Shown: positions 25,072 through 34,417, counted from the first letter of the stretch. The stretch: 59,473 nucleotides of DNA from an uncultured Spartobacteria bacterium (GCA_903882875.1 CAIRYQ010000005.1:1-59473); one strand, 5' to 3'. Made by a program: numbers and translations. The notes: generated from the sequence alone by a model not told the origin.

Positions 25072-26501
25072 CGAATGCTGTTCCTCTGCACGCGCTGCTC
25101 CTGGAACACGCCGGAGACCGCCTCGATGTTCCGCAGCGCAACCTGGTAGTCGTACGTCTGCGCGGCGAGATTCTGCCGCGCGGTGTTGAAATCATTGAGC
25201 GCACTGAGCAAATCCACGCTCGTCGCGGTGCCGGCGCGATACTGGATTTGCAAGTCGTGGTAACTCTGCTCCGCGGCCACGACCTGCACACGCGCGGCCT
25301 TCAGCGTCTGCTCAAAGGTCCGCACATTCAGCCACGCCTGCTTCACGTCGGACTCGACGGACTTTGCGGCAAGTTCCTTCGCCAACCGCGTCTCCTGGAT
25401 TTGAAATTCCGCCGTCTTCAAATCCACCTCGCGCTGCCCGCCTGTGAAAATCGGCACGTTCACCGAGACTGACGCCAGCCAACTGTTCGCGTCCGACGCC
25501 GACGTTCCCGAGGTGTGCCCGATTCCGCTCGAAAATCCCGCCACGACCTTTGGCCCGTACAGCCCGAGCACCGCGCCGCGCCGCGCGATGTCCTGATCAA
25601 TCGCGATGACTTTCACGCGCAAGTCTTCGCGGCGGTCATACGCGCGCGCCAGCAGCGCATCGAATGGCGGCAGCGCCGCCGGATAGCCTGGCGGCTCAAT
25701 GACGCTGAATGGCGCATTCGGTGCGAGGTTCAAAATATTTGCCAGCGTGTTGCGGCTCAGCTCCAGCGCACTCTCGGACTGGACGAGCGTCTGCCTCGCC
25801 GTCTCCACAGTGACCTGCGCGCGCAGCACATCCGTACGCGTGACTTCGCCGACATCGAGCCGCTTCTGCGCGAGGTCGCGCTGCCCCTCCGTGAGCAGCA
25901 GCGCCTCCCGATTCACCTTCACGATGCTCTGCTGTTTGATCACGGCATAATACGCGCTGGCCACGCCATACAGCGTCTCGCGGATCGTGAACTGAAGCGC
26001 GAGCCGCGTCGCTGCCTTCGAGAGTTTCGCAAGCCGGAGCGCGGGGAAAAACGTGAAATCAATCAGCGGCTGCTGCGTCGAAATTCCGATCTGCCCGTAG
26101 CCCGTGTGCGAGAGCGCATCCTGATCCACAAATGCCCTCACGCCATTCTCCAGCCTGGCCGGCACGCTCGTTCCCACGACGGTTTCGCCGCGCTGGTAGC
26201 CCGAAGTCGCGCTGACCTGCGGCCCGAGCTTCGCCCACGCGCTCCACGGCAGCAGATCCGCCTTTCGCACCTCCCAATACGCCGTGCGGATGGACTGGTC
26301 CGTCTCCAAGGCCATGTCGTAGGCCCTTTCGAGTGTGATGACACCGTTCGCCGTCCGTTCCCGAACCTTGGCCTGGGCTGCGAATGCGAGGAGGCAGCAG
26401 GTCAGCAGAAACGCAACACCACACCGAGTCGCAGGGGAGGTTACGGCACCGCCGCTCGCCGAAAGAGCACCCGCGTGCTGATGCATGGAAACCCGGACCA
26501 T
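25068..26501 (-). CDS. TolC family outer membrane efflux protein
   Basis: 477 residues. A cleavable signal (LLTCCLLAFAAQA) leads into two OEP repeats: ITLERAYDMALETDQSIRTA at the start of the first and LPPFDALLARAYDRREDLRV opening the second. The long helices contain RTDVLRAQVTVETARQTLVQ and the mirrored LLSALNDFNTARQNLAAQTY. It forms the trimeric outer-membrane channel for the MacAB-like pump and leads that operon. ATG 26501 and the ATG five codons later (26486) are both possible starts. No promoter could be assigned with confidence in the 340 bp upstream. Confidence 0.92.
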   Translation of the reverse strand: MVRVSMHQHAGALSASGGAVTSPATRCGVAFLLTCCLLAFAAQAKVRERTANGVITLERAYDMALETDQSIRTAYWEVRKADLLPWSAWAKLGPQVSATSGYQRGETVVGTSVPARLENGVRAFVDQDALSHTGYGQIGISTQQPLIDFTFFPALRLAKLSKAATRLALQFTIRETLYGVASAYYAVIKQQSIVKVNREALLLTEGQRDLAQKRLDVGEVTRTDVLRAQVTVETARQTLVQSESALELSRNTLANILNLAPNAPFSVIEPPGYPAALPPFDALLARAYDRREDLRVKVIAIDQDIARRGAVLGLYGPKVVAGFSSGIGHTSGTSASDANSWLASVSVNVPIFTGGQREVDLKTAEFQIQETRLAKELAAKSVESDVKQAWLNVRTFEQTLKAARVQVVAAEQSYHDLQIQYRAGTATSVDLLSALNDFNTARQNLAAQTYDYQVALRNIEAVSGVFQEQRVQRNSIR

Positions 26502-26841
26502 CTCGCTTCAGACAGACAGATGACGAGCCGCAGCGAAACCCTGTTCAACTCCAGCAACGATGCGGAAAAACGCATCCGCCCCGGTGTGCGTGATTTCGGC
26601 TTCGCAGCCGGAAGGGCGACACACACAGGGTTGTTTTCCATCGAAAACGGCACGGTCAAAGTTGGGGGAATTTATCGCATCGCACATGTGGACTTGGTTT
26701 GTCCTGCAGAGCGGCAAAATCTTAGACCCGGTGAATTCCATGCACAGGCTGTACGCCGGATTTCCCGACGATCGGTGAAGCTCCGTCTCACCCTTCGCTC
26801 CCGATCGGTTCCAGAGTTTCCGCAGCCCGAGCCTCGTGTGC
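26502..26841. other. Intergenic gap upstream of the exporter operon
   Basis: 340 bp between the start of the tolC-like gene and the end of the response-regulator gene. It should hold the exporter promoter and perhaps a binding site for the adjacent regulator. I see no convincing -35/-10 pair, inverted repeat or small gene. The plus-strand open frame across it is a shadow of neighbouring genes. Confidence 0.4.
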
Positions 26842-27525
26842 CTATCCGCCGATCCGCTCCGTCTCCACGTAGCGCACGGCCTGGCGGATCATCTCCGCGC
26901 TCGTGGCGAATTCGAGCTTCTCCTTGATGTGGTCGCGGTGCACGGAGACCGTCTTCGGGCTGAGGTTGAGATGCCCGGCGATCTCCTTGGCCGTCTTGCC
27001 TTCGCCGAAAAGGCAGAACACCTCGAATTCACGGTCGCTGAGTTTTTCCAACGGCGAAGTGCTCCCGCGCGGGCGGGCCGCAGCAAACGCATCCAGCACG
27101 CGCGCGGCGAGCTTGTCGCTCATGTAAATTTGGCCACCCAGCACGCGACGGATCGCCGCGAGGAAAGTGGGACCGTCGGCGTCCTTCATCAGATAGCCCT
27201 TCGCACCGGCGCGCAGCACGCGTTCGGCGTAGAGCGTCTCGTCGTGCATCGAGCACACGAGGATGCGGATGCCGGGGTGCAGCACGACGAGATCCTTCAC
27301 CAGCTCGAGCCCGCCTCGTCCGGGCATCGTGAGGTCGGTGATGATCAGATCAGGCGCGCCCTGCTCCACGGCTCCGAGCGCCTCGGGCACATTCGTCGCA
27401 GTGCCGCAAACAATGAGATCCGGTTCGGCGTTGAGCATCAGCGTGTAGCCGTTCAGCAGTGTGCGGTGATCGTCCACGAGAAGGATGCGCGATTTGCCCG
27501 GCTTCGTTTTTTTTGCGGCGGTCAT
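26842..27525 (-). CDS. NarL/FixJ-type response regulator
   Basis: 227 residues. Receiver domain with the acidic pair in ILLVDDH, phospho-acceptor Asp64 in IITDLTMPG and Lys113 in GAKGYLMKDAD. A LuxR-type HTH at the C-terminus contains KLSDREFEVFCLFGEGKTAK and LNLSPKTVSVHRDHIKEKL. The start at 27525 overlaps the sensor kinase stop by four bases, so kinase and regulator are cotranslated. The location just upstream of tolC-macAB suggests control of that exporter. Confidence 0.94.
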   Translation of the reverse strand: MTAAKKTKPGKSRILLVDDHRTLLNGYTLMLNAEPDLIVCGTATNVPEALGAVEQGAPDLIITDLTMPGRGGLELVKDLVVLHPGIRILVCSMHDETLYAERVLRAGAKGYLMKDADGPTFLAAIRRVLGGQIYMSDKLAARVLDAFAAARPRGSTSPLEKLSDREFEVFCLFGEGKTAKEIAGHLNLSPKTVSVHRDHIKEKLEFATSAEMIRQAVRYVETERIGG

Positions 27526-28985
27526 CTGGAAAATTTCACGGTGCAGGAGACACGCGCGCCGCCCGCGGGCGCGGAGCCGAATGCGAGCGCGCCGCCGATG
27601 AGCTGCGCCCGGTAGCGCATCACGCGGAAGCCGATGCCGAATCCGGGCTTTCCGCTTTCGCCGAATCCCTCGCCGTCGTCGTCCACCTCCAGCATGAGCG
27701 CGCTGCCGCGGTGTTCGAGGCCGATGCGGATCTCCGAAGGCGACGCGTGCTTGAGCGCGTTGTTCACCGCCTCCTGCGCGATGCGGTAGAGGTGGCCCGC
27801 GATTTCCGCATCCGCCAGCCGCACGGGCTCCGGACATTCGAGGACGCAGCGCACTTCGCCGCTGCGGCCGACGCCTTCGGCCAGCGTGCCGAGCGCGATC
27901 GCCAGCCCGTCATCTACAAGCGCAACGGGAGCGAGGCCGTGGGAATGCGAGCGCGTCTCCGCGATGGCGTCGCGGAGCTGCCGCCCGATTTCGTCGGCGC
28001 GTTCCGCCAGCGCGGGCGAGTCCGTTTTCAGCGCGGTGATGAGCGCGTTCACGGACATGGACGCCGCGGTGAGCCGCTGGCCGAGACCGTCGTGCAGGTC
28101 GTGGCCGATGCGCCGCCGCTCGCTTTCGGAAATATCGAGCACCTCGCGTTCGAGCCGCGCCTGTTCCGCTTCCCGCTCGCGCAGCTTGTCCGCCATCGCG
28201 ACGAATGCGCCGGAGAGTTCGCCCACCTCATCGCCACCGGAGGGCAGCGCGGCGGCATCCATTTTTCCCTCGCCGAATGCGCGCACGCCGTCCGCCAGCC
28301 GCCCGAGCCGGGCCGCGAAACTGAAATGCAGCATCGCCCAAAGCATCACACTCAGGAGCGCCATCGCCAGCGACATCCAGCCCAGTTGGACACGCGCGTC
28401 CGCACGCGCCGCGGCGATGCCATCGCTCTGATCGAACATCTGCAGCACCCATCCGGTCCCCGCTCCACCCACATGGAATGGATACGCACTGAACACGGAG
28501 TCGTCCCCGGCCCCATGCGACACGGCAAAATGTGCCGCCGGATTGATCAATGCCGCAGCAGCAGACAGGGACGTCGCCGTCGCGGGCTGTCCGCGCATTG
28601 CTCCCGTGCTGTCCGCCACGACCAGCCCGTCCTGATCCACGACGCCGACGATCTTCAGCGATGAGGAATCCACGCGCGTCTTCAGATCGTCCTCCAAGGC
28701 GTCCCGCTGGTTCTTTGCGAGCAGCCCTTCGCTCAGGCGCGCAAGGCGGCGTCCGTTCGATTCCGCGCGCGTCATCATGCCGCGCAGCGTGCGCGCGAGA
28801 TCGGCATCGAGATGCAACCGGTAGTCGAACCAAGTCGCCAGCAACCCGAAGACCAGCGCAACCAGCGGAGCGGTGATTCGGATGGGCGGCGGAAAACGCA
28901 TCCTCGCAACATGGCCGGTTTCGCCCTGCAATGCGAGCGGGGATGTTCTCGCATCGGGCGTGCGCTTTTCAGGAAGCGAGCTCAT
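27522..28985 (-). CDS. NarL-family sensor histidine kinase
   Basis: 487 residues. Two membrane helices (ITAPLVALVFGLLATWFDY and LGWMSLAMALLSVMLWAMLH) flank a periplasmic sensor domain of about 150 residues. HAMP-like segment, then HisKA_3 with ERRRIGHDLHDGLGQRLTAA (phospho-His near residue 294) and a HATPase_c domain (EAVNNALKHA, VDDDGEGF, GIGFRVMRYRA). Signal unknown. The sensor domain contains no haem or metal motif I can see. An internal ATG at codon 29 (MRFPPPIRITAP) is an alternative start. Confidence 0.92.
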   Translation of the reverse strand: MSSLPEKRTPDARTSPLALQGETGHVARMRFPPPIRITAPLVALVFGLLATWFDYRLHLDADLARTLRGMMTRAESNGRRLARLSEGLLAKNQRDALEDDLKTRVDSSSLKIVGVVDQDGLVVADSTGAMRGQPATATSLSAAAALINPAAHFAVSHGAGDDSVFSAYPFHVGGAGTGWVLQMFDQSDGIAAARADARVQLGWMSLAMALLSVMLWAMLHFSFAARLGRLADGVRAFGEGKMDAAALPSGGDEVGELSGAFVAMADKLREREAEQARLEREVLDISESERRRIGHDLHDGLGQRLTAASMSVNALITALKTDSPALAERADEIGRQLRDAIAETRSHSHGLAPVALVDDGLAIALGTLAEGVGRSGEVRCVLECPEPVRLADAEIAGHLYRIAQEAVNNALKHASPSEIRIGLEHRGSALMLEVDDDGEGFGESGKPGFGIGFRVMRYRAQLIGGALAFGSAPAGGARVSCTVKFSR

Positions 28986-29323
28986 GAGCCTTCGCGGACG
29001 AACGTGAATCCGCGAGAAGCGGTGAGCAGCAGCTCAACATCAGAAAAATCGACAGCCTCGCGTCAGGCTTGCGGTGCGGGTCGGATCTCATGGTGCCTTG
29101 ATTCCACGCCGCCACGGTATCCGGCATCGGCCCCGCGCCCGTTCGCCGATAGGCGCACCGCCTATGCCGCGTCATGGCGACACTTCGCGCATTGGCCAAG
29201 TGAAGTGATTCCACGGGACACCACTGAAAAATTCAACGCCGGGAATGCGGACGGAACACGGCCGCACACGGCGCTTGTGTCGGAGTCGTGACCTGCCGAA
29301 TCTTTCCCGACCCAATTTTTCCG
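28986..29323. other. Divergent promoter region
   Basis: 338 bp between the divergent sensor kinase and FAD oxidoreductase genes. Promoters for both are expected here. No hairpin, repeat or clear sigma-70 hexamer pair stands out, and no additional gene is supported. Confidence 0.4.
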
Positions 29324-31600
29324 ATGAAGAATTTCCTCCTCACGATCGCATCACTCACCGCCACCACGTTCGCCTCCGATCAGATTTTCATCGAGGCCGA
29401 ATCGTTCACGGATCACGGCGGCTGGTCGCTCGACACGCAGTTCATTGACGTGATGGGCTCGCCGTATCTGCTCGCGCACGGCATGGGCGAGCCGGTGAAG
29501 GACGCGACGACGACGGTGCATCTTCCGAGCACGGGAAAATACCGCGTGTGGGTGCGGACGCTGGACTGGGTGGCGCGCTGGAATGCGCCGGGTGCGCCGG
29601 GAAAATTCCAGTTGCTCGTGGATGGCAAGCCGCTCGCGGAGACGTTTGGCACGAAGGGAAAATCGTGGGCTTGGCAGGATGGCGGGACCATCGAGTTCGC
29701 GAAAAATGATGTCGCGCTCGCGCTGCACGACCTCACGGGATTTGAGGGCCGGTGCGATGCGATTTTCTTCACGAAGGACGAGGCGTTCACGCCGCCGAAC
29801 TCGAATGATGTGAACGACGCGTGGCGTCGCACCGTGCTCGGTTTTCCTGAAAAGCCCGAGGATGCTGGCAGCTACGATCTCGTCGTGGTCGGCGGCGGAT
29901 ACGGCGGGACTGCGGCGGCGATTTCCGCGGCGCGCATGGGCTGCAAGGTCGCGCTCGTGCAGGACCGCGCGGTGCTCGGCGGCAATGGTTCGAGCGAGGT
30001 GCGCGTGTGGGCGATGGGCGGCACGCGGCGCGGGAAGTATCCGATGCTCGGCGAGATCGTGGAGGAATTCCAGGACACCGCAAAGCTGTCGCCGGGAACG
30101 TATGAGGAGTTCGGCGACGACAAGAAGGAGCAGCTCGTGCGCGCGGAAAAAAACATCGCGCTGTTTTTCAACAACCGCGTGATCGCCGTGGAGATGAAGG
30201 ACAGGCAGCACGTCGGAGCGGCGGTTTCGATCGATGTGCGGACGGGGGCGAAGCGGAAGTTCAGCGGCAAACTTTTCTGCGATGCGACGGGCCACGCGAC
30301 CATCGGCGCGCTCGCGGGGGCGGATCACACGATTCGCGAGACGGAGCATCTCGGCATGTCGAACATGTGGCGTTGGAAGGACGCGGGTGTGGCGTCCGTT
30401 TTTCCCGAAGTCCCGTGGGCGCTGCCGCTCGACATGGACGACTTTCCGTATCCGCAGCGGTTCCATGCGCAGTGGTTTTGGGAGAGCGGGTTCAACAAGC
30501 ATCCGATCCTCGGGCTGGAGGACATGCGCGACTGGAATTTCCGCGCGATCTACGGCGCGTTCAACGCGATGAAGAATCGCGGCGGCAAGGCCGATCACGC
30601 GAATGCGAAACTCGAATGGGTCGCCTACATCGGCGGGCCGCGCGAGAGCCGGCAGTTGCTCGGCGATGTGGTGCTCACGCGCGAGGACATCTCAACGAAA
30701 AAGGAATTCCCAGACGGCACGGTGCCGACGACGTGGGACATTGATCTGCATTATCCGAAGGAGCAGTTTGCAAAGGGCGAGGTGAAGGACGACCCGTTCA
30801 TCTCGAAGGCGGTCTTCGACAAGAGTGTGGACAAGAAGCACGGCTACCCGGTGCCCTACCGCTGCTTCTATTCGCGCAACATCGAAAACCTTTTCATGGC
30901 GGGCCGCGACGTGAGCGTGACGCATGAGGCGCTCGGCACCGTGCGTGTGATGAAGACCGGCGGCATGATCGGCGAAGTCGTCGGCAAGGCCGCGAGCCTG
31001 TGTGTCAAAATGGACGTGATGCCTCGCACGATCTACGAGCGTTACTTTCCCGAGCTTCAGGAACTCATGGCACTGCCCGGTGCCGCCCGGCGCGCGACGG
31101 TGAACGAAGCACCGGCGCTGCCCGCCGACTACAAACCGCTCCCGCCTGTTGTGGAAAAGAGCGGAGGCGCACCCGGCATCCCGTTGAAATCACTTGCCGG
31201 CCTCACGCTTGATGACAGTCAGGCAAAGCTCACCGGGAAGTGGGCCGAAGGCCACGGCCTGCCCGGCTACTACGGCAGCGGCTACCGCTACCGCGGGGCG
31301 AAGGAGGCGGGCACGGCGCGCTACGAGTTCGCAATTGAAAAGGCCGGCACGTACGAGGTGCGCCTGAGCTACAGCCCCCACGAAAACCGGGCGACAAAAG
31401 CGCCCGTGACCGTCGAGTCCGCAGACGGTGTTAAAAACTTGACAGTGAACGAGCGTGTCCCCGCGCCCATCGAGAAAGGCCTCGTGAGTCTCGGAAGATT
31501 TCATTTTGCACCCGGCAAGCCCGCAGCCGTAGTCATCGGCGACGGCCCCGCGGATGGGAATGTCGCCATTGACGCGGTGCAACTTCTGCCCGTGGATTGA
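29324..31600 (+). CDS. Secreted FAD-dependent oxidoreductase with carbohydrate-binding-like ends
   Basis: 758 residues. Signal peptide MKNFLLTIASLTATTFAS, then a beta-sandwich module of about 150 residues (FIEAESFTDHGGW to DAIFFTKDE) like those fused to secreted PVC enzymes. The FAD_oxidored (PF12831-type) core starts at VVVGGGYGGTAAAISAARMG (about 187) and includes VLGGNGSSEVRVWAMGG and MAGRDVSVTHEALGTVRVM. A C-terminal golvesin/Xly-CBD-like module (about 610-758) ends it. Such proteins accompany polysaccharide breakdown, but the reaction is not known. ATG 29324 is chosen because it begins the signal peptide. Confidence 0.85.
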   Translation: MKNFLLTIASLTATTFASDQIFIEAESFTDHGGWSLDTQFIDVMGSPYLLAHGMGEPVKDATTTVHLPSTGKYRVWVRTLDWVARWNAPGAPGKFQLLVDGKPLAETFGTKGKSWAWQDGGTIEFAKNDVALALHDLTGFEGRCDAIFFTKDEAFTPPNSNDVNDAWRRTVLGFPEKPEDAGSYDLVVVGGGYGGTAAAISAARMGCKVALVQDRAVLGGNGSSEVRVWAMGGTRRGKYPMLGEIVEEFQDTAKLSPGTYEEFGDDKKEQLVRAEKNIALFFNNRVIAVEMKDRQHVGAAVSIDVRTGAKRKFSGKLFCDATGHATIGALAGADHTIRETEHLGMSNMWRWKDAGVASVFPEVPWALPLDMDDFPYPQRFHAQWFWESGFNKHPILGLEDMRDWNFRAIYGAFNAMKNRGGKADHANAKLEWVAYIGGPRESRQLLGDVVLTREDISTKKEFPDGTVPTTWDIDLHYPKEQFAKGEVKDDPFISKAVFDKSVDKKHGYPVPYRCFYSRNIENLFMAGRDVSVTHEALGTVRVMKTGGMIGEVVGKAASLCVKMDVMPRTIYERYFPELQELMALPGAARRATVNEAPALPADYKPLPPVVEKSGGAPGIPLKSLAGLTLDDSQAKLTGKWAEGHGLPGYYGSGYRYRGAKEAGTARYEFAIEKAGTYEVRLSYSPHENRATKAPVTVESADGVKNLTVNERVPAPIEKGLVSLGRFHFAPGKPAAVVIGDGPADGNVAIDAVQLLPVD

Positions 31601-31610
31601 GAAAGCTGTG

Positions 31611-32072
31611 ATGAAAACATCAAAGGTAATTCTTCTCCTCCTCGCGCTTTCAGCCGCAGCCTTTGCCGAGCCGACGATCCGTGTCATCAACCGCGAGTAC
31701 CCCGACGGCTCGGGAAGTTCGCGCCAAATCGATCCTTCGAAGCGCGAGTCCACCGAAACTTTCTACGATTCGAGCCGCCGGATGACGCACAGAATCGTTT
31801 ACAAGCTGGACGAGCGCCTCGCTCCCGTCTCCGCGATCCTGTACAATGCAAAGGGCCTCATTTATCAAAAGAGCGCCTACAAGACGGACGGCGAGGATCG
31901 CGTGATCCAGGAGGTCATCTACGGTCCGAAGGACAATCTACTCGGCACCAAAAACTACATCTACAGCATGCGTTCCAACGGCAGCATCGGCGTGAGCGTG
32001 GACACCTACGACGCGAATGGAAACCTGATCCAGACACCAAGGCTCTCGACGTCGGGGAAAAAGAAACGGTGA
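31611..32072 (+). CDS. Small secreted protein with YD-like strand repeats
   Basis: 153 residues. Signal peptide MKTSKVILLLLALSAAAFAE, then alternating beta-strand text (TETFYDSSRRMTHRIVYKLD, ILYNAKGLIYQKSAYKTDG, VDTYDANGNLIQTP). The YDxxGxL spacing recalls MORN/YD-type beta units found in exported proteins. It starts ten bases after the FAD oxidoreductase stop and may be cotranscribed. Function unknown. Confidence 0.7.
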   Translation: MKTSKVILLLLALSAAAFAEPTIRVINREYPDGSGSSRQIDPSKRESTETFYDSSRRMTHRIVYKLDERLAPVSAILYNAKGLIYQKSAYKTDGEDRVIQEVIYGPKDNLLGTKNYIYSMRSNGSIGVSVDTYDANGNLIQTPRLSTSGKKKR

Positions 32073-32164
32073 GCGGCTTCGCGCCTGCCTCGCGAAAAAA
32101 ACTCCGCTTCCCGCTTGACGGATGGCCCGACTTGCAGAAGAAGTCCCGCCCCTTAAATCCAACA

Positions 32165-32611
32165 ATGAAAAACGCACCATTTCTCCTCTCCTCCGCACTC
32201 GCGTTGCTCGCTGTGTTTCTCAGCTTCGTGAGCTTCGGCGCGTCGCAGAAGAACAACAGCCTGCAGAGCGAGTTCCTCAAAAAGCAGACCGAGTTCCAGG
32301 AACTCAGCAACGCCGTCACGCTGCAGAATCAGGAATACCAGCGCCAGGCTGAGATCATCAACACCGGGGCCAATCTCGGCCAGAAGGTGATCAGCCCGAT
32401 CCTCGTTGAAATGGGATACGTCGCCGCGAAAAAGAACAACGCAAAGTTCCGCGAATTCCTGAACGAATTCAAATTTGAAAAGGCAATCCCCTCGAAGGAA
32501 GACCTCGAGAAGATGGACAAGGCCATTCAGGAAAACAAAGCGCGGCAGGGCGGGGCCGCTCCCGCTCCCGCACCGAAAGCTCCGGCCGCCCCGGCTCCGC
32601 GCGAACCCTAA
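32165..32611 (+). CDS. Small membrane-anchored protein, first of a paralogous pair
   Basis: 148 residues. One N-terminal helix (FLLSSALALLAVFLSFVSFG) precedes a periplasmic coiled coil (about 28-75, KKQTEFQELSNAVTLQNQEY), a short helical domain and a Pro/Ala tail (APAPAPKAPAAPAP). It shares layout and faint sequence similarity with the next gene. A start at 32165 places ATG before the anchor. I know of no named family. Confidence 0.7.
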   Translation: MKNAPFLLSSALALLAVFLSFVSFGASQKNNSLQSEFLKKQTEFQELSNAVTLQNQEYQRQAEIINTGANLGQKVISPILVEMGYVAAKKNNAKFREFLNEFKFEKAIPSKEDLEKMDKAIQENKARQGGAAPAPAPKAPAAPAPREP

Positions 32612-32641
32612 CAGCAACCAAACCCTCACCACATAATTCCC

Positions 32642-33043
32642 ATGGAAGACCAGGAACCCAAAAACCCATTCGCCTGCATTCACACGCCGATCGCCCTCGT
32701 GGCGCTCGCGCTTTCCGTGCTGTTCTTCAGCCAGATCAAAAGCCTCGGCAATGCCACGGAGACCGTGAAGTGGCAGAGCGACAATGTGGACAAGCAGATT
32801 GCCAGCTACAAGGACGCCAAGGAAAAACTCTCGAAAGCCATCGAACAGCGCGGCCCGGCGGTCAAGGAATCCTCCGAGCTCCAGTTGCGGTTCGGACAGC
32901 TGATCAAGAAGGTGAACGAACTCTCGAAGGGCGATGAAAAGGACGAGGCGGTCAAGGACGCCAAGAACATCATCGGCATCCTCGTGAACGCGGGCATCAC
33001 CAGCATCAATGTGCCGGACGCTGCCGCCGATCCGAAGAAGTAA
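32642..33043 (+). CDS. Small membrane-anchored protein, second of the pair
   Basis: 133 residues. A short cytoplasmic lead (MEDQEPKNPFACIHTP) is followed by one helix (IALVALALSVLFFSQIKSL), then a charged helical periplasmic part that probably forms a coiled coil (YKDAKEKLSKAIEQRG, FGQLIKKVNELSKGDEKDE), ending NIIGILVNAGITSINVPDAA. It lies 30 bases after the first gene. The matching topology suggests the two proteins act together. A strong terminator follows. Function unknown. Confidence 0.7.
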   Translation: MEDQEPKNPFACIHTPIALVALALSVLFFSQIKSLGNATETVKWQSDNVDKQIASYKDAKEKLSKAIEQRGPAVKESSELQLRFGQLIKKVNELSKGDEKDEAVKDAKNIIGILVNAGITSINVPDAAADPKK

Positions 33044-33078
33044 TCCCTCACAGCGGAAAGCATCCGCATTCAAGTTTC

Positions 33079-33112
33079 AAAACGGGCTTCCCTTCACGGG
33101 GAAGCCCGTTTT
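33079..33112. terminator. Bidirectional Rho-independent terminator
   Basis: A perfect 14-bp stem, 33079-33092 (AAAACGGGCTTCCC) pairing with 33099-33112 and loop TTCACG. The A/T ends give a U-tract on either strand. It separates the convergent membrane-protein and glycerate kinase genes and should end both transcripts. Confidence 0.9.
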
Positions 33113-33139
33113 GCTATTCTGCGTGCGACAGCAAAAATC

Positions 33140-34273
33140 CTACGCCCGACGGATGATCTGTGCGGCACGGCGGCTCGCGCGTTCGAGAAGGAGATCCGCC
33201 TCGGCCATCGCCTCGGCGACGGTGAGCGGACGGTCGGCAATGGGGATGAGCGCATCGAAAGCCGCCGAGTTCTCCGCAGCAGCAGTGATTGCGCCGCCAA
33301 ACGCGATCACGCGCCTCCCCGCATTTCGCGCGAGCGCCGCGACACCGGCGGGGCCTTTGCCGTCGAGCGTCTGATCATCAATTCGCCCCTCGCCCGTGAT
33401 TACCAGATCGGCGGCGGCGATCCGCTCGCCGAGCCGGAGCGTCTCCGCGATCATGTCAAAGCCGGGGCGGATTTTTGCACCGCAGAAAGTCATCAGCCCA
33501 AAGCCGAGGCCGCCCGCCGCGCCGGATCCGGGCACGTCACGATGATCGCAGCCGAGATCCGCCGCACACACGTCGGCGAGCCGCGCGAGAGCGCGGTCGA
33601 GCAGCGCGACATCCGCGGCATCCGCGCCCTTCTGCGGGCCGTACACGCGCGCCGCGCCACGCTCGCCGAGCAGCGGATTCTGCACGTCGCACGCAGCGGA
33701 AATTTCGGGCAACGCCAGATCACCGGGACGCACGATGTGTGCGAGCGATGGCAACGCACCGGGCTCTGCGGGAAAATCACGGCCTTCATGATCGATGAAA
33801 CGGAATCCCATCGCGCGAGCCACACCTGCGCCACCATCTGTCGTCGCGCTCCCACCGAGGCCCACGAGGATACGCTGCGCACCGCGTGCGACCGCGTGCG
33901 CGATGAGGATGCCCGTCCCGAAAGTATCCGCCCGGAGCGGAACGCGCTCGTGCGATGCGATCCGGTGCAAGCCGCTGGCCTCGCTCATCTCCAAAATCGC
34001 GAGCCGTTCGTCGGCCAGCCATGCGTAACGTGCGGCAATCGGCCGTCCGATGGCATCCTCGCTCGCCACATTCACCCACTCCGCGCCGAGCGTCGCAGCG
34101 AGCGCCCCGGCAAAACCCTCGCCGCCATCCGCAATCGGCGCGAGATCCAGTTGCGCATCCGGCCACACACTGCGCAACCCGCGCGCAATGGCCTCGGCCG
34201 CCGCTGGTGCGGAAAGCGAGCCTTTGAATTTGTCGGGAGCGATGAGGATGCGCACGGAGCGAAAGGAGAACAT
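33140..34273 (-). CDS. Glycerate kinase, GarK/GlxK class
   Basis: 377 residues of the PF02595 family. It phosphorylates D-glycerate from glyoxylate, tartronate or sugar-acid catabolism. Landmarks: LIAPDKFKGSLSAPAAAEAI at the N-terminus, ADGGEGFAGAL, GLGGSATTDGGAGVARAMGF, DVQNPLLGERGAARVYGPQK, GSGAAGGLGFG and TGEGRIDDQTLDGKGPAGVA, all family-specific. The first ATG (MFSFRSVRILIAP) is kept, although homologues often start four to six residues later. It adds to the sugar-acid flavour of this part of the window. Confidence 0.94.
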   Translation of the reverse strand: MFSFRSVRILIAPDKFKGSLSAPAAAEAIARGLRSVWPDAQLDLAPIADGGEGFAGALAATLGAEWVNVASEDAIGRPIAARYAWLADERLAILEMSEASGLHRIASHERVPLRADTFGTGILIAHAVARGAQRILVGLGGSATTDGGAGVARAMGFRFIDHEGRDFPAEPGALPSLAHIVRPGDLALPEISAACDVQNPLLGERGAARVYGPQKGADAADVALLDRALARLADVCAADLGCDHRDVPGSGAAGGLGFGLMTFCGAKIRPGFDMIAETLRLGERIAAADLVITGEGRIDDQTLDGKGPAGVAALARNAGRRVIAFGGAITAAAENSAAFDALIPIADRPLTVAEAMAEADLLLERASRRAAQIIRRA

Positions 34274-34278
34274 CCGAC

Positions 34279-34313
34279 ATTCGGCGCTGAACGTTCAACA
34301 TCCAACGCCGAAT
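34279..34313. repeat. Short intergenic hairpin
   Basis: Arms ATTCGGCG (34279-34286) and CGCCGAAT (34306-34313) flank GAACGTTCAACATCCAA-like text. A related token (ATGTTCGACGTTGGAC) occurs at 7976. This looks like a member of a dispersed intergenic repeat. It lies upstream of the glycerate kinase start. Confidence 0.4.
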
Positions 34314-34417
34314 CTTTGGCTGATCGGCTAGGACATGACTGCGATTTTTTCCGTTCCCTCGCAACGTCGCGGTGGCGGGTTCGGAATGCTGAACGATCCG
34401 GAAATCTTCCCCGGCGG

